64,000 nucleotides of DNA from Bullera alba (taxonomy: Eukaryota; Basidiomycota; Tremellomycetes; Tremellales; Bulleraceae): contig BCIX01000006.1 in NCBI GenBank assembly GCA_001600095.1, positions 310,001 through 374,000 of the forward strand. Direction: 5' to 3'. This document shows positions 35,001 through 46,450 of this stretch, one piece after another. The notes beneath the pieces are model-generated. The model saw nothing but the letters and a program-made list of their open reading frames with translations. It had not been told where the DNA came from and ran no database searches. A program made the position numbers and the translations under genes. Each line of letters opens with the position of its first letter. Within the stretch, counting starts at the first letter, position 1.

Positions 35001-35828
35001 ACCGGCGCCCTTTGTCTCCAGTAGCTCGACAAAGGTCTCCACGAGGACTTTGACCAGACTCTCGCTCACACCCCTGCCGGATTTCGATTTCTCCAGCAAT
35101 TCCACCATGATTCCAGTCCAAAAGGCCAGCAGGGGGCGATGAATGGTCCCCTCCCTAATGGCCACCATGATCATTCCGGCGACATCACCCAGTAGTCTCA
35201 GAGACTTCTCCCTCTCTGGCGCAATCACACCTGAGATGTAAGACCGCGGGACCGGTTGAGCCTTTTTGACCAGAGGGGCGAATGGAGCGTGGTACGGAGA
35301 GGTCTGAGGAATGGTGAGGATCGCTAGTATCCGAGCAAAGTTGGGAGACGAGTGGTACGGTAGGAAAACCTGCAGAACCACTTCTGCGTTCATCTCATGT
35401 ACCCTGCGAAACCGGTCAGCTAAAGCACGAGGAGCTGTGCACAAGTCATCCGCTTACCGGAACCGCCTGACCAGCCATTCTATGCACTTCCCACCTGCCA
35501 TCACGCCGATCCACTTTCCCAATCTCCTCAGACATCGCCCCAGGACAATGTCCAACGCTGCGTTCTCCTCGTCGTTCAACAGCATCCTGTCTGTCCTTTT
35601 GGACTGTTCCGAGAAGAGCTCTTGTTCAAACTCGCTGAATGCCGGGTCAATCGATAAGAGCTCCTCAAAACCCGATTGGGCGAGGGAGAAGATGGCGTCA
35701 AAGTCATGCGAGGCGGCTGTCTTTGCTGGAAAGAGGTATGATTTCGAGGATGGATGGCCGCCGGTTGAGGTGAGCCGAGAGGCGTCAAGAGACGCTATCG
35801 ACTGAAGCTGGCTGGCTAAGGAGGACAT
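29003..35828 (-). CDS. UTP10: U3 snoRNP-associated protein UTP10 (HEATR1)
   Basis: A nucleolar HEAT-repeat scaffold of the t-UTP/UTP-A subcomplex, required for early 18S rRNA processing and linked to rDNA transcription. The N-terminal block matches orthologues closely: [83 protein letters not shown] and [25 protein letters not shown]. About 15 short introns interrupt the gene, and the coding sequence totals roughly 2,000 residues. The middle is a long array of helical HEAT-like repeats. The C-terminus ([48 protein letters not shown]) carries the BP28CT-type end. It is divergent from PKR1, with about 300 bp between the starts. Confidence 0.93.
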
Positions 35829-36126
35829 TTCGATGACCTCTGGTGATTGCCTCCAGTCTGTTGCTAGTGTACACTGGCCTGTGGTGGCCGATTGGATGGA
35901 GACAACTGGACAACTTCAGGCATGGCTGTATTTGTGCAAGCTGGCAAAGATCTTCAACTTTTGCGGCGGAGCGGAGATGCGGTTGATCTCCGTCCCCGAT
36001 CACCCGCTCCCTGCTCTGCGTCCAGCGATCACTGTGATCACTGTGATCAGTGATGTCGACTGCATATCCCAGGCAGGTCTACAAGAGAGCATTTGCTGTT
36101 GTCCAGTATTGATAGACAGAGGCACA
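35829..36126. promoter_or_regulatory. bidirectional promoter UTP10 / PKR1 with near-palindrome
   Basis: The 298-bp spacer between divergent starts contains ATCACTGTG repeated twice followed by ATCAGTGAT (36028-36054). This gives overlapping dyads of the TGATCA/CACTGTGA type. It is the only striking motif here and could be a regulator site or a structured leader element. Confidence 0.5.
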
Positions 36127-36648
36127 ATGGTCACAACAACCGCCCCCTCCCCTAGTCCCGAGGAAAAGATTGGGCAGGAGGATGCAGGCTTCTTCAATCA
36201 ACTGATCAAGTCGATCTTGGAGGTGAGCTCGCCATCCCTCGTTCAAGGATAGTGCCTGGCTGAGACAGCCTCTCTTCAGCCTGGAGTCAATCCCGCGGCA
36301 GTACTCGGTGAGTCCTACTCGAACCTTTCCGTTGAGGTCTTACTTACTTCCGCTGTCAGCTATGAACGTATCCTTCTTCCTCCTCATCCTCGTCTTATTC
36401 GGCCTTGCCGCTCTGACCCAGTGGAACGGCCATGTTCTTCTGCTCCTGGGCATTAGCACCGTATTATGGGCATCAATGGTCTGGTACGTAAAATAGTCCA
36501 CATTGCCCAAGCGTTGGCTCATTCTTGATCTAGGTTCGTTATGGAGATCACAAAGCTACAAACGCGGCCGGACAACATGCCAGTGCTGGACTCGAATCTG
36601 GACGGGCAGACAGGAGCACCCAGTCAAGAGGAGAAAAAGGATCAGTGA
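36127..36648 (+). CDS. PKR1: PKR1-type V-ATPase assembly factor (ER membrane)
   Basis: Four exons (36127-36222, 36280-36307, 36360-36483, 36534-36648) give 120 aa. In yeast, Pkr1 is an ER membrane protein that helps assemble the Vo sector of the V-ATPase. The family pattern is an N-terminal amphipathic segment (FFNQLIKSILEPGVNPAVL), then two hydrophobic helices, NVSFFLLILVLFGLAALT and HVLLLLGISTVLWASMVWF, and then a hydrophilic Gln/Asp/Lys-rich tail ending EEKKDQ. Length and layout fit. Its stop lies only 53 bp from the stop of the convergent CD2BP2-like gene, so their 3' UTRs probably overlap. Confidence 0.85.
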
Positions 36649-36701
36649 TCGATCATGCATAGATGGGATTACAGTCGACTCGACTTTACGCTGCCCGTGC
36701 G

Positions 36702-38134
36702 TTATTGCGCCTTCTCCACGACTTCCGCCCAGCTTCCCCACAGCGAAGCCTCTTGACCGGGCTGTGGCGCTGTTCGCAGCTCAACATTCTCACAAGCTGG
36801 TCCTCCGAAAAACCCAGTACCCCGCCATTGCTGCAGTTGCGACACGGAGAATGGCCCTACAAACTGTGTTCAGCACCGAGAACGACTCCGTAATCAACAC
36901 TTACCGAAAATCTCCCTCTCCACTGGTCTTTGCGCTTCGGGGAGATTCCGAACATAGGCCATGGAGAATCGGTACTGCAACTGCCTGTCGTCTTGCACCG
37001 ACGTCGGTCTCCCATTCGACGATGGCTCCGCTGGCAGCATCCTCTGTAGCGATTCTCGCGATAGCGAATACACGTCGAGATGTCCAATGGCAGTAAGGGT
37101 CGAGACGATGTTGGATAGATTGGTGAAAGGATTCGAGGTGTGATATTCGTCGGCACTGTCATCGAGATGGATTCAGCGCCAATCCTAAAGATCTATTGCA
37201 ACTTGACTCACGCGCTACGCTGTTCTGCCTCTGCCGCAGCTTTTCTCTCTTTCTGCCGCTCTGCCCAGCTCTTCTTCTTCTGCCCGGCCTCCTCCTTCCT
37301 CCGCTTATCCTCCACTTCCTTGCCCAATCGCTGCAACGCCTCCAATACCGTCTCCCCCCTCTCCATCAGCTTGACAGCTTCCCTCATAACCTCATTCTCC
37401 TTGTCCTTGGCCGCTCCCAGATCGTCCTCCTTCTGCTGCCTCTCCCTCTCCAGCCTCTCCCTCTCCTCATGGGCTCGTTTCGCCTTTTCAATCTCCTCCT
37501 GATCTAGATTTGATAGCCAAGTATCGTGTTTCTCGTTTGGATCCCGTTCGTTCTCTTGATACGTTTCGCCATCCGCTGTGAATTTCCCTTCTTCCATCTC
37601 GGACTTCATGTTGAACGGTGTAATGTCAATACCCATCCCTCCGTCCAACACTTGTAACCTCTTTCTTGCCCTTTTCGCCTCTTCATCCTCCCCCTCATCG
37701 CTCATATACTCTGCATCGCCAAATTGAGCGGGTTGGTCGTCGAATTCCTGACCCTCGATCTCGTTCAGATCCATGTATTCTTTTCCCCCGTCTTTCTGCT
37801 TGCCTTTCCCTTTCGACGGTTCCGCCCCGGCTTTCTTGTCCGAGTCTTCGGCAAACATGTCCACGTCGTCATCCTCGTCGTCTTTGGCTCCAGGCCGCCG
37901 TGACGGGACGACTCCTTCGCCTTCTTCATTGGAGGAATCGGATCCGTAGCCATCAGTGTCCTGAACGAGTCGTCTTTGTCGAGCTTTGGTAGTTGACGTT
38001 CCTTCGGGAATATCCTCCTCCAGGAAGGCATCCTCGGTGTCTAGACCATCCGCTGGAGGTGCTTCCGTTGGCGAGCCAAACCGGGTCCGTTTCTCGCCTC
38101 GAGAAGGTCCAGCGTTCTGTCGTTTGACCGGCAT
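36702..38134 (-). CDS. LIN1: GYF-domain protein, CD2BP2 / LIN1 type (U5 snRNP assembly)
   Basis: Homologue of human CD2BP2 and yeast Lin1/Snu40, which bind the U5 snRNP during its assembly. The first long exon (from 38134) starts MPVKRQNAGPSRGEKRTRFG and has the typical acidic, Lys/Arg/Glu-rich linker. Conserved blocks are MDLNEIEGQEFDDQP, GGMGIDITPFNMKSEMEEGKF with GETYQENERDPNEKHDTWL, and the helical LMERGETVLEALQRLGKE. Two further exons hold NPFTNLSNIVSTLTAIGHLDVYSLSRE and the GYF-like C-terminus (REIFGPFSVSQLQQWRGTGFF), ending EVVEKAQ and TAA at 36702. The GYF tripeptide itself reads GFF, and the usual W-x-Y-x-W lead reads QLQYRF, so the domain is divergent. It may bind its ligand differently. 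Confidence 0.85.
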
Positions 38135-38289
38135 CGTCGCAATTTTGGATATTGGTGTACTTTGAGCGCTGTCAAATGGTGACAGTCGGGATGAACGGGT
38201 GACTTCTTCAATCTACACAATAGGCCACTGACAACAAGCTGAACGACCGAATGTCAACGCTGCATACTCGGGCAAACATCAAAGGTTGC

Positions 38290-38449
38290 TCAAAGGTGTG
38301 GTCGCGCGCGGCCCAGCGGTAGCGCATCACGTGATTTGTGTATGTCTGGCCGCCTGAGCACGCTGGTGACCTGCTTGTAGAGGCCGTAACCCTGCGGGCC
38401 CGTACCCAAACCCATGACCCAGAACAGAACGGTATAACGAGCGTATAGT
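38290..38449 (-). CDS. possible C-terminal exon of a small membrane protein
   Basis: After a plausible acceptor (CTTGCTGTAG) the frame reads RYTVLFWVMGLGTGPQGYGL, then a basic stretch KQVTSVLRRPDIHKS, and ends PLGRARPHL with TGA at 38290. A hydrophobic Gly-rich helix followed by Arg-rich residues resembles small single-TM respiratory subunits such as the fungal complex I 9.5-kDa type. I could not place the upstream exon or a convincing start. An alternative frame on the same strand overlaps it. Treat as a hint only. Confidence 0.25.
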
Positions 38450-38635
38450 CTACAGCAAGTCCAGGCTCAGTATCCGGTCTTGTCATCAGTCTCATCCAGC
38501 GCATCAACATAGTCTCAATCTTCTTCCAGCTTTCCTGGCGTTTTGCAATACGGATCGCTCAACGATCACGTCGACCCTACATCCTGTAATCTCCCGCGGC
38601 TATGCTATACGATACATGTCCACCTTGTCTATATG

Positions 38636-39061
38636 TTACAACTGCACGCCTCTTGGATATCTATTATGCACCATGACCTGCACTTCCATCAACGCGCGCC
38701 TTATACATTCTGACTGCCTTTGGACTCACTTGACTTCCGCAGAACACGACCAGTCCGGCGTAGATCGCTGCTGCGATGTAACACGCTTTGGCGACCCGGT
38801 CTGGATCATCCGCATCCTCCGTGCTTCCCGTCAGGGCCTCTGCGTGTCTGGCATATAGAGATCCAAAGGCTGTCGCGGGGCGTAAATATCGGTCGAAGTT
38901 CATCGCGGTTGCCTTCACTTACCGACCAGAATGACGACTCCAAAGACTGATAGGACAGAGCAGCACGCCGCTGTCGTACGCCCTTGTCAGCGTTATGCGT
39001 TGGTGATAAGCAGAAACGCACCTAAAGGAGCGGAGACAACAGGCCGTATGTTCATGGGCAT
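38636..39061 (-). CDS. V-ATPase Vo subunit f (RNAseK / YPR170W-B family)
   Basis: A small two-helix subunit of the V-ATPase membrane sector. Four short exons join in frame: 39061-39022, 38982-38923, 38869-38730 and 38677-38636, giving 93 aa, the normal family length. The start MNIRPVVSAP, then ACCSVLSVFGVVILVAFGSL (TM1), the loop HAEALTGSTEDADDPDRVAK, then ACYIAAAIYAGLVVFCGSQ (TM2), match the yeast subunit f and animal RNAseK pattern, including the Cys-Cys pair and the FCGxQ end. The last exon (VMVHNRYPRGVQL) is supported by a GTGAGT donor and GTGCAG acceptor. Reading through instead gives a less family-like tail. Start at 39061 or 39055. Confidence 0.83.
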
Positions 39062-39529
39062 ATTGGCGCGAGTCCGATTCAGCAGGGAGTGGTTGTGATG
39101 TTGTGGGCCTCTTTCAATCCGTTCGAGCTCAGGTTAATGAATCAAGTGTCAAGTCCTTCTGTTATTGGCTGTGTAGGTGCGGATCGAAAGCTTTCAACGA
39201 GACGACTTGGCTTCAAGGTTGCTTAGAGGACAGATGCGATCGCGAGCGTGAAGCAGCAGTCCGCCAGCGCTGCTACTTCAAGCGGGGATCGCCGAGTGGC
39301 GACTTGACGTATTTCTAATCGGTGATTATTTCAGAGTTAATCCGAAGTCCTCCACTTCTATTTGGCTTGCTTCCGACGGAAACAGTCAAAAATCAAAAGT
39401 TGCAGGTCCACCGTCCAGCACTGTCCAGCAGCTGTTGGTAGCGACGGCGACCATCAAGCAAGTGGTGTCAAGTGTCAACGATCACAGCGCTGTCTCGAAG
39501 TCTTGGACATCAGCATCGCTCACCTCGCC
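39062..39529. promoter_or_regulatory. divergent promoter, V-ATPase subunit f / MAK21
   Basis: About 470 bp between divergent starts. No gene is supported. The stretch includes the presumed MAK21 5' UTR after about 39360. Confidence 0.4.
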
Positions 39530-42500
39530 ATGGCGAAAAATACTGGGCGAAAGAGCGACAATGCCGAGTCGGGAAGCTCAAAACCACAAGCCGGTCCCGC
39601 TGGAGGCAGCAAGATCAGTGATGAACTACGGAAAGCGGTCCAAGAGCTCGGCGGGGATGACGAGGATCTACAGCTCATCGAGGGGATAGACGATGATGAG
39701 GAGGGAGACGTCCTAAAGTCGTCTAGAGACAAAGGAAAAGCCAAAGCGAGGGGGAACGACGAAGTGAGTTGACGAGAGATTTCGCTTGGACTTGTGCTGA
39801 TTTTTTCCTAGAAATCTCTAAAGAAGGCCTTGGGCGACTTCATGAAAGGCCTGGACTTTGCAGCTGCCGGTCAATCGGCTCCTCAAGTGGACGGAGAGAG
39901 TGAAGATGAAGAAAGTGAAGAAAGTGAAAGCAGTGAGGAGAGTGAGGACAGCGAGAGCGAAAGTGATGAAGATGACGAGGAGGAGGAGTCTGAATCTGAG
40001 CACGAGGTCGAGGAGGCTAAACCCCCTGTTGCCGCGGCCAAATTGGAGAAGAAGAGCGTCGAGACGCCTGTCCAAACCAAGGCAGCTCCAATTGCCGTCG
40101 ATCCGGCTCAGGCCAGCGGTACTGTAGGTCCCAGGTCGAACGATCCCAGATCAGAGACACTGACTAGACCCAGGATGTCCCGGCTACGCCCAATTGGCCA
40201 TCATTGCCACCACCGCTGCCCCCACTATCGCAACCCTTGGAACCACTTGCACCGTTCAGGCTTGCCGGTCTGCGAAACAAGGCCAAAACACTGCTGGAAA
40301 ACCTGCCACCACTTTCTCGAGCAGGGTCTTCCTCCGACGCGGCTTTCATCTCTCAGATTTTGTCCTCGGGTACGCATCAGGACAAGCTATCCGCCCTGGT
40401 GCTATTGGTCCGAGAGAGTCCAATACACGCTGTCAAGGAATTGAGCAGGCTACGAGCCATGGCCGGGTGGAAGGAGGATGGGACTACCAGCGGAGGAGGA
40501 GGAAACAAGGATCAGAGAGTTGCCGTGATGAAGGCTCTGGCGGATTGGTGGGTGACAGGAGGTGGAAAAGAGACTGGCAAATTGAAGTGAGTCGCTACCC
40601 TATCGTGACGAATTTTGCTGAGGTTGTACCGTAGATACTTTGCCGATCAACCGCTGCTGGCCCATCCAGAGCTCACGGACCGACACCTCTTGGTCTTTGC
40701 GTTCGAAGACTTCATGAAGCGATGGTTCTTCAATCTGCTCCAAGTACTCGAGGTGAGCTACCAAGATCGAGTCGAATCAAATAGCTGACATGGTCTATAG
40801 GCTTTGTCTCACGACACGCTGCCATATGTCCGTACCCAAGCTTTGCACATTGTCTTCCGACTGCTATCTGGAAACGCAGAGCAGGAGCAGAACCTGTTAA
40901 GACTGGGTGTGAACAAGCTGGTGAGTAGCACTGTCTGATTTTTTCGAACAAAGTATACTAATGCTCCGCAGGGTGACAATGACAAGTCTGTCGCTTCCAA
41001 GACCTCCCACCACATCCTCCAGCTGCTGCAGGTGCATCCCGTCATGAAGGCAATCATTGCAAGGGAAGTCTCTGCATTGGTGCTCAAGACCCCTGTCACT
41101 GCTGGGGCTGCGTCATCTGGAGCCGGCGGCGGACATATCAGGTTCGACGCAGAAGACACCAAATCCACCGGCAAGAAGAAGGAGGTCACAAAGGAAGTCA
41201 CCAGCCATGCTCGGTACTACGGTCTGATCACGCTGAACCAAATCACCCTGACAGTCAGGGATGGCGATGTCGCAAGTAAACTGGTCGAACTGTACTTTGA
41301 GGTGTTTAGGGAGATTCTCGGCGATGGCAGTCTGGACGATGATGACGACGTGGAGGTGGATCAGAAGGACAAGGTGGAGAAAGTCGCTGGCACAGTGGAG
41401 AAATGGCGAGGAAGGAGAAAGGGTGCGAAGCCCCGTGGAGGAAGGAAGAGCGCCTTGCAGAATGAGGAGGAAGTGGTCAGTAGCGGAGAGGCGAAATTGG
41501 TCGCAGCCGTCTTGACGGGCATCAACCGAGCTCTCCCGTTCGCCAAGCTCGACGACGAGATGTGAGTCGTGTCCAATGGCTCTACGTGGCTGTACTGATG
41601 GCACGCTACCTAGCTTTTCGACGCACATTGAGATGCTGTTCAAAATCACCCATTCGTCCACGTTCAACACGTCGATACAGTCGCTCAACCTGATATTCCA
41701 AATTGCCAAACAGCGGGTCGTTGTGCAGGATCGATTCTACAAGACGCTCTACGATTCGCTCTTTGACTCGCGCCTCGTCACGAGCTCCAAACAGGCAATG
41801 TACCTCAATCTCGTGTTCAAAGCGCTTCGAGTGGATGAGAATATCAACCGAGTCATGGCGTTTGTCAAGCGTTTGCTCCAGATGTTGGGTCTGCAACAAC
41901 CGCCTTTCATCTGCGGAGCGCTGTATCTCCTCGGCGAGGTGAGTGTGCTCAGCTACGACTAGGACGAGAGCTGACGAGGTATTAGCTGTTCAACAGTATG
42001 CCCGGACTGAAGCGAATGCTCATCGAGCCCGAAGACGAGGGAGACGAGCGATTCGTGGACGCAGACTCGGCTCGAGAGCCACAATCGGAAGCAGAGGCAA
42101 AAGCGTATGGAGACGGAACGGCGAAAGTCTACGACGGACGAAAACGAGCTCCTCAATTCGCCCACGCCGAGACGAGTTGCCTGTGGGAATTGGTGGGTGA
42201 CACGATGATCACCGCTATTATTTGACTAACCCTCGGTTCTTAGACGCCACTGCTGAACCACTTCCATCCATCGGTCTCGACCCAGGCGGAACAGTTACTG
42301 CTCTCACAGCCGCTGACTGGCTCTTCGGACATTTCGCTCAATACCCTAGTGTCGTTCTTGGACAGGTTCGTGTATCGAAATCCAAAGAAGAACCTCCAGC
42401 CGAAAGGAGCGTCCATCATGCAGCCCGCCGCTGCTGGTGACAAGTCGGGCATGATTGTGCAGAACAGAGGCGCCAGGTCGGACGACAGTGGATTCGTCAA

Positions 42501-43512
42501 TTCGGAGAAGTTCTGGAGAAAGAAGGTTCAGGACGTCCCGGCCGATCAGGTATGTGCCATTGCGATACCGCCTTGGAACGCGAAAGCTGATTGCGATGTC
42601 CGTAGCTCTTCTTCCACAAGTACTTCACTGGCAAGCTTGCTCAGAAAGAGGCCGCCTCGAGGAAGAAGAAGGGCAAGAAGGACGATTCGGACGAGGAGGA
42701 TGAGGAGGAGGATGAGGAGGAGGATGAGGAGGAGGATGAGGAGGAGGATGAGGATGAAGTGGAGGAAGGGGAGTCGGCCGACGTCGCGCCCGCCGCCGCT
42801 GGCGAGGACGATGATGAGGACAGTGATCCCGAGGAGGCGGAAATCTGGAAGGTGAGTGCAGCTCAGCTTTTCAGCTCGATCGCTCGCTGCAGGGAAACCC
42901 AGCTGACACGCCCCACAGGCCATGCAAGACAGCATGCCGGATGCCGAGGACGACTTGGGTCTCAGCGACGATCTGGAGAGCATGAGCGAAGGCTCCGACG
43001 AGGTCGAGGAAGAGGCCGAGGAGGAGGGAAATGATGATGTCGATGACGACGAGAGTCTGCTGGACAGCGACGCGGATATCCCCTTGGACATGGACAGCGA
43101 CGACGAATCAGATGAGTCGGACGAAGCACCACCTCCCCTTCCACCCACCAAGAAAGCCAAGAAGGTCGTCGAAGCACCTTCAGTCGCCAAACCTTCCAAG
43201 GGTAAAGGCAAGAACAAGGCGAAATCACCTTCCCCCTCGCCCTCACCCTTCGATGACGACGGTGATGATTCAGATTTCCCAGATCTGGCGTCGGAAGATG
43301 AGGACTTGTTGCCATTGGAAGAGATGCCCGATATCGTGCTAGACAACTCGCCCGAGCCAGAGTCGGAGGAGGACGCAGAGGTCGGCGCAAAGAGGAAGCG
43401 TAATGCCGAGAGAAAGGAGAGAAAGAAGAAGAGAAAGGAGATGCCGGTGTTTGGCTCTTACGAGGATTACGCCAAGTTGATCGACGAGGCGGGCAACGAT
43501 GGCGAGGATTAG
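39530..43512 (+). CDS. MAK21: MAK21/NOC1 ribosome-biogenesis factor (CEBPZ, CBF domain)
   Basis: A nucleolar protein that pairs with NOC2 for assembly and intranuclear transport of early pre-60S particles. Start [15 protein letters not shown] at 39530; about nine short introns; stop TAG at 43510. The N-terminal region holds long acidic/Ser runs (SESEDEE type). The HEAT-like middle has [40 protein letters not shown] and [20 protein letters not shown]. The CBF domain has the family core [20 protein letters not shown] followed by [15 protein letters not shown], then [20 protein letters not shown]. The tail has an Asp/Glu tract, partly from a GAGGAGGAT-type simple repeat at about 42690-42760, and a Lys-rich end ([20 protein letters not shown]). 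Confidence 0.94.
42690..42760 (+). repeat. GAGGAGGATGAG microsatellite inside MAK21
   Basis: A 12-bp unit repeated about five times, encoding Glu-Glu-Asp-Glu in frame. It lies in the acidic region and should vary in length between strains without breaking the frame. Confidence 0.85.
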
Positions 43513-43656
43513 TCCCAGGTAGGGTTGAGTATATGAGTGGAGATTGCTGGCGACATGCATGTACGAGTATTGTAAGGGTCTAAGGTCATCGTCTTGTGAG
43601 CTATGTACAGACGAGTCCAGCTCGTGAGGAATCCTCTTGGTCAACCCGCTCGTAGG

Positions 43657-45770
43657 TCAGAGTCCCCGTTTCGCCTCGTCCAGCTCCTCTTGCTGAATGA
43701 TGGCGATACCCTTCTTGTCATCGGTCCACCATGCCAATCCTGCGGCGGCTATGAAGAAGACCAAAGCAACGACTACAATGCTCTGTCAGCCAAATTGCAT
43801 TGGCAAGCTGTGTGTCACTTACTGGCCGGGAGACGCTGATTATTGGTAGCATTGACGATCGGACCATCCACGACTTGCGGTATCCAAACAGTCGACAACG
43901 ACATCTAATCCGACATCATCAGCCATCGCCTCCCCTTTCCACATGTCCAGGGAGACGACTCACCATGATTTGGAAGCCAAAGTACTTGATCTCCGAGCCC
44001 CTCGGGAAGAGCTCCGGCAGAAGCACTCTGAATAAAGAGCTCAAGATCGCCGTGGCTCCATTGACCAAAACCTGAGCAACAAAGAACTCTGCCTTGTGCT
44101 TGAACCCCACGGCACTAGAAGCAGATAGCCCGAATAGACACCAAAGGCATACCACCGCGGGAACTATATAGCACCCAATGGACCACTGTCGCAGGGTGAA
44201 CTTGAGCCGGGGGAACAGGACCCAAAATCCCAAACCGCACAGGATGGACGATAGGGTGCCTGTGATGGAGTACAAGGTGAATTCGACGAGGGAAGGTCGC
44301 ATTGTGAGATTGTATAAGTTGCCTATAGGGCACAAAGTCAGCTCGAAGCGGCGGCCTATATGGAATAATGGGCTTAACTCACTAATCACACCGGCGAAAG
44401 CGAAGATCGAGTCGTTGTACACGGTCCACGCAATCATGACCTTGAACGCCTCGGGGTATTTCACAATACCGCGATAGAGACTCTTGACTGATGAGCATCA
44501 TCAGCATCTCATGTATGATGTGCAGTGGTTTGCACTCACAGGTCTCTACGGGAATGGTCAACCATGTCTCTTCTTGACGCTTCTGTCTCTCCCTTGGCGC
44601 TGGGAGGAATCGCCAAGCTGCGATAGCTAGGACGATGCACAATGCGCCCGCCGCTGTGGTCATGTACAGCCCGGCGTATAGCGAAGCACTTGCGCTCGCG
44701 TACGAGATCCCAATGGTGATCGCGTAGAACACGGTCATGCCGAGATTCAGAGCATTATTCCCCGCGACGCTGATCTTGACTCCCTCCCTCTCACGGACCT
44801 GCTGGACTTGCTTCAGGTGATCGTCCTCGAGTGCGTCTGCCAATGGGATCGGAGTGGTCGTAGAGCTGGAGCTTGGTGTATGCGGTTGCATAAGGGACGC
44901 CATTGGAGCCGCTTTTTGCATGAGATAAGGCACGAAAACATTCTGCCAAGCACCGGCAACGAAGCCGATAATGTTGAAGACGACGTATAAGGCGAGTAGG
45001 GCGGTATAGTTGGACATGTTGTAAGCTGTGAGTGCGGCAGTTGGCAGAACCAATGCGCCGTAGATGCACAAAAAGCCGACGTATTGCTCTCGTTTGTATG
45101 CTGAATAGGGGGGTTGTAGATAAGCGAATGTCGAGTTATTTAGTGGAATAGTGCTCACGCAGGTAATCTCCCCAACCACATACAAGGAAGGCCAGAGCGC
45201 CACTGATGCCGAAGATAATCGCGTTCAAGTACTGCGTAGGCACTCAGCCTCACTTCGGTAGTCTTGCAAGCTCGAGTTGAGACAGACCCACCAGAAAAAG
45301 ACTTGTCAAGTTGACATCGGATGAGCCCAATGGCACTCTGCACGGGAGTTCCAGCGATAAGCAGCCTGAACCGGACGGCATTCCCGGATTGTTCTGACCG
45401 TCAGCACTCGATACTCTCAGTTCGACTCACTCCGACAGAAGCATAGGCAATCTGCTGCAGCTGATAGGTCATGTACGTCCCCGCTGATCCGAAGGCGGTT
45501 CCCATCTACGTCATGATAATGTCAGCTTGTACTTTGTGTCGGTATTGGTGAGCATGCAAGTGGTGATAAATGAAGTTGTCGCCTTACGCCATAGCTCGTT
45601 GCGGAGAATGCCCAAGTGTAGGTCCTGATCTGTTTCTGAGTGGCCGGCTTTGAGTCAATCTGCACACCATGAGGTTGAGCATAAGGGGACGACTCGGTGT
45701 CGAGGTACGTATCATCTTTGCTGTCAACGCCATTGTCTTGCTCCAGGTTCCGGTCTTTCGGGCCTTCCAT
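43657..45770 (-). CDS. ATG22-like vacuolar transporter (MFS fold)
   Basis: A multi-TM protein of the Atg22 family, which exports amino acids from the vacuole after autophagy. The chosen start is MEGPKDRNLEQDNGVDSKDD (45770); in-frame Mets further upstream are possible but lie in less protein-like sequence. Visible marks: the hydrophilic N-terminus, ALTAYNMSNYTALLALYVVF, then WQNVFVPYLMQKA with a hydrophilic Ser/Thr loop, KISVAGNNALNLGMTVFYAI, WRFLPAPRERQKRQEE before the second half, then YPEAFKVMIAWTVYNDSIFA and LVNGATAILSSLFRVLLPELF. The last TM, VALVFFIAAAGLAWW, is followed by a short tail ending DEAKRGL. About nine introns. The ATG22 name rests on the central ASP/Arg-rich loop and the YND motif. 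A related UNC93- or UPF-type MFS is the alternative. Confidence 0.75.
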
Positions 45771-46450
45771 GATGATCTTGGGTAGTCCTGGTTGGTGAAA
45801 GGAGGAGAACAGGTTATGCCTAAATTCGTCAAAGCTTGCAAGCAAAGCCGCTTTATACCTATTGGGCATCCGCCTCTGGGCCTCTCTGGGCTCCTGTGGA
45901 GTATAAGTAGTGAGCGAAAAACTGCGAGAGCGAACCAATCAGGACCGAGCACGCTTCGGCCCTTCTGTGCTATTATTGCTATACCTCGCGCTGGGTCGCT
46001 CAGTAAAGGACTCGAGGCAATTCGGGTCGAAATAGCTCTTGGGACCGTCTCATTATATGGCCTCATCATGAGCGCCATTATCGTCGGTGTTCAGGATCAG
46101 AGTCCGAAGTCATCAGCCAGGTAGAAGATCCCAGGGACCTGAACGATCGGGTGCACGCGCGAGGGCGTTTCAGTGTCATCTGGAAACGGCGGCAAGTCCC
46201 GCCAAGTTTCGCCAGCACCACCCGCGTGGCGCTCGTTGGTCACTGACTCGCTTTAGAACTTCCGACACAGATGAGAGATGCGGCTAACATCCTGAACGCT
46301 GTGCGCCTGTTCGACTAGATGCTTCGACAAAAGATGAGCCGTGTCTTAGCCCATAGGATGCAGAGATGGAAGCCAACAGCACCTCGACACACATATCTCT
46401 CGCCAGAAATGGCTCTCGGCACTGCCATTTCCGGGAGCTACACCGAGTGG
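45771..46450. other. spacer upstream of the ATG22-like gene
   Basis: No gene is supported. Short frames are present, but they lack splice continuity and protein-like composition. Confidence 0.4.

Noticed and set aside
42546..43346. 266-residue minus-strand frame opposite MAK21
   Set aside because: It is the shadow of the acidic repeat region; composition is Ser/Leu runs only, and the plus strand is a clear MAK21 exon.
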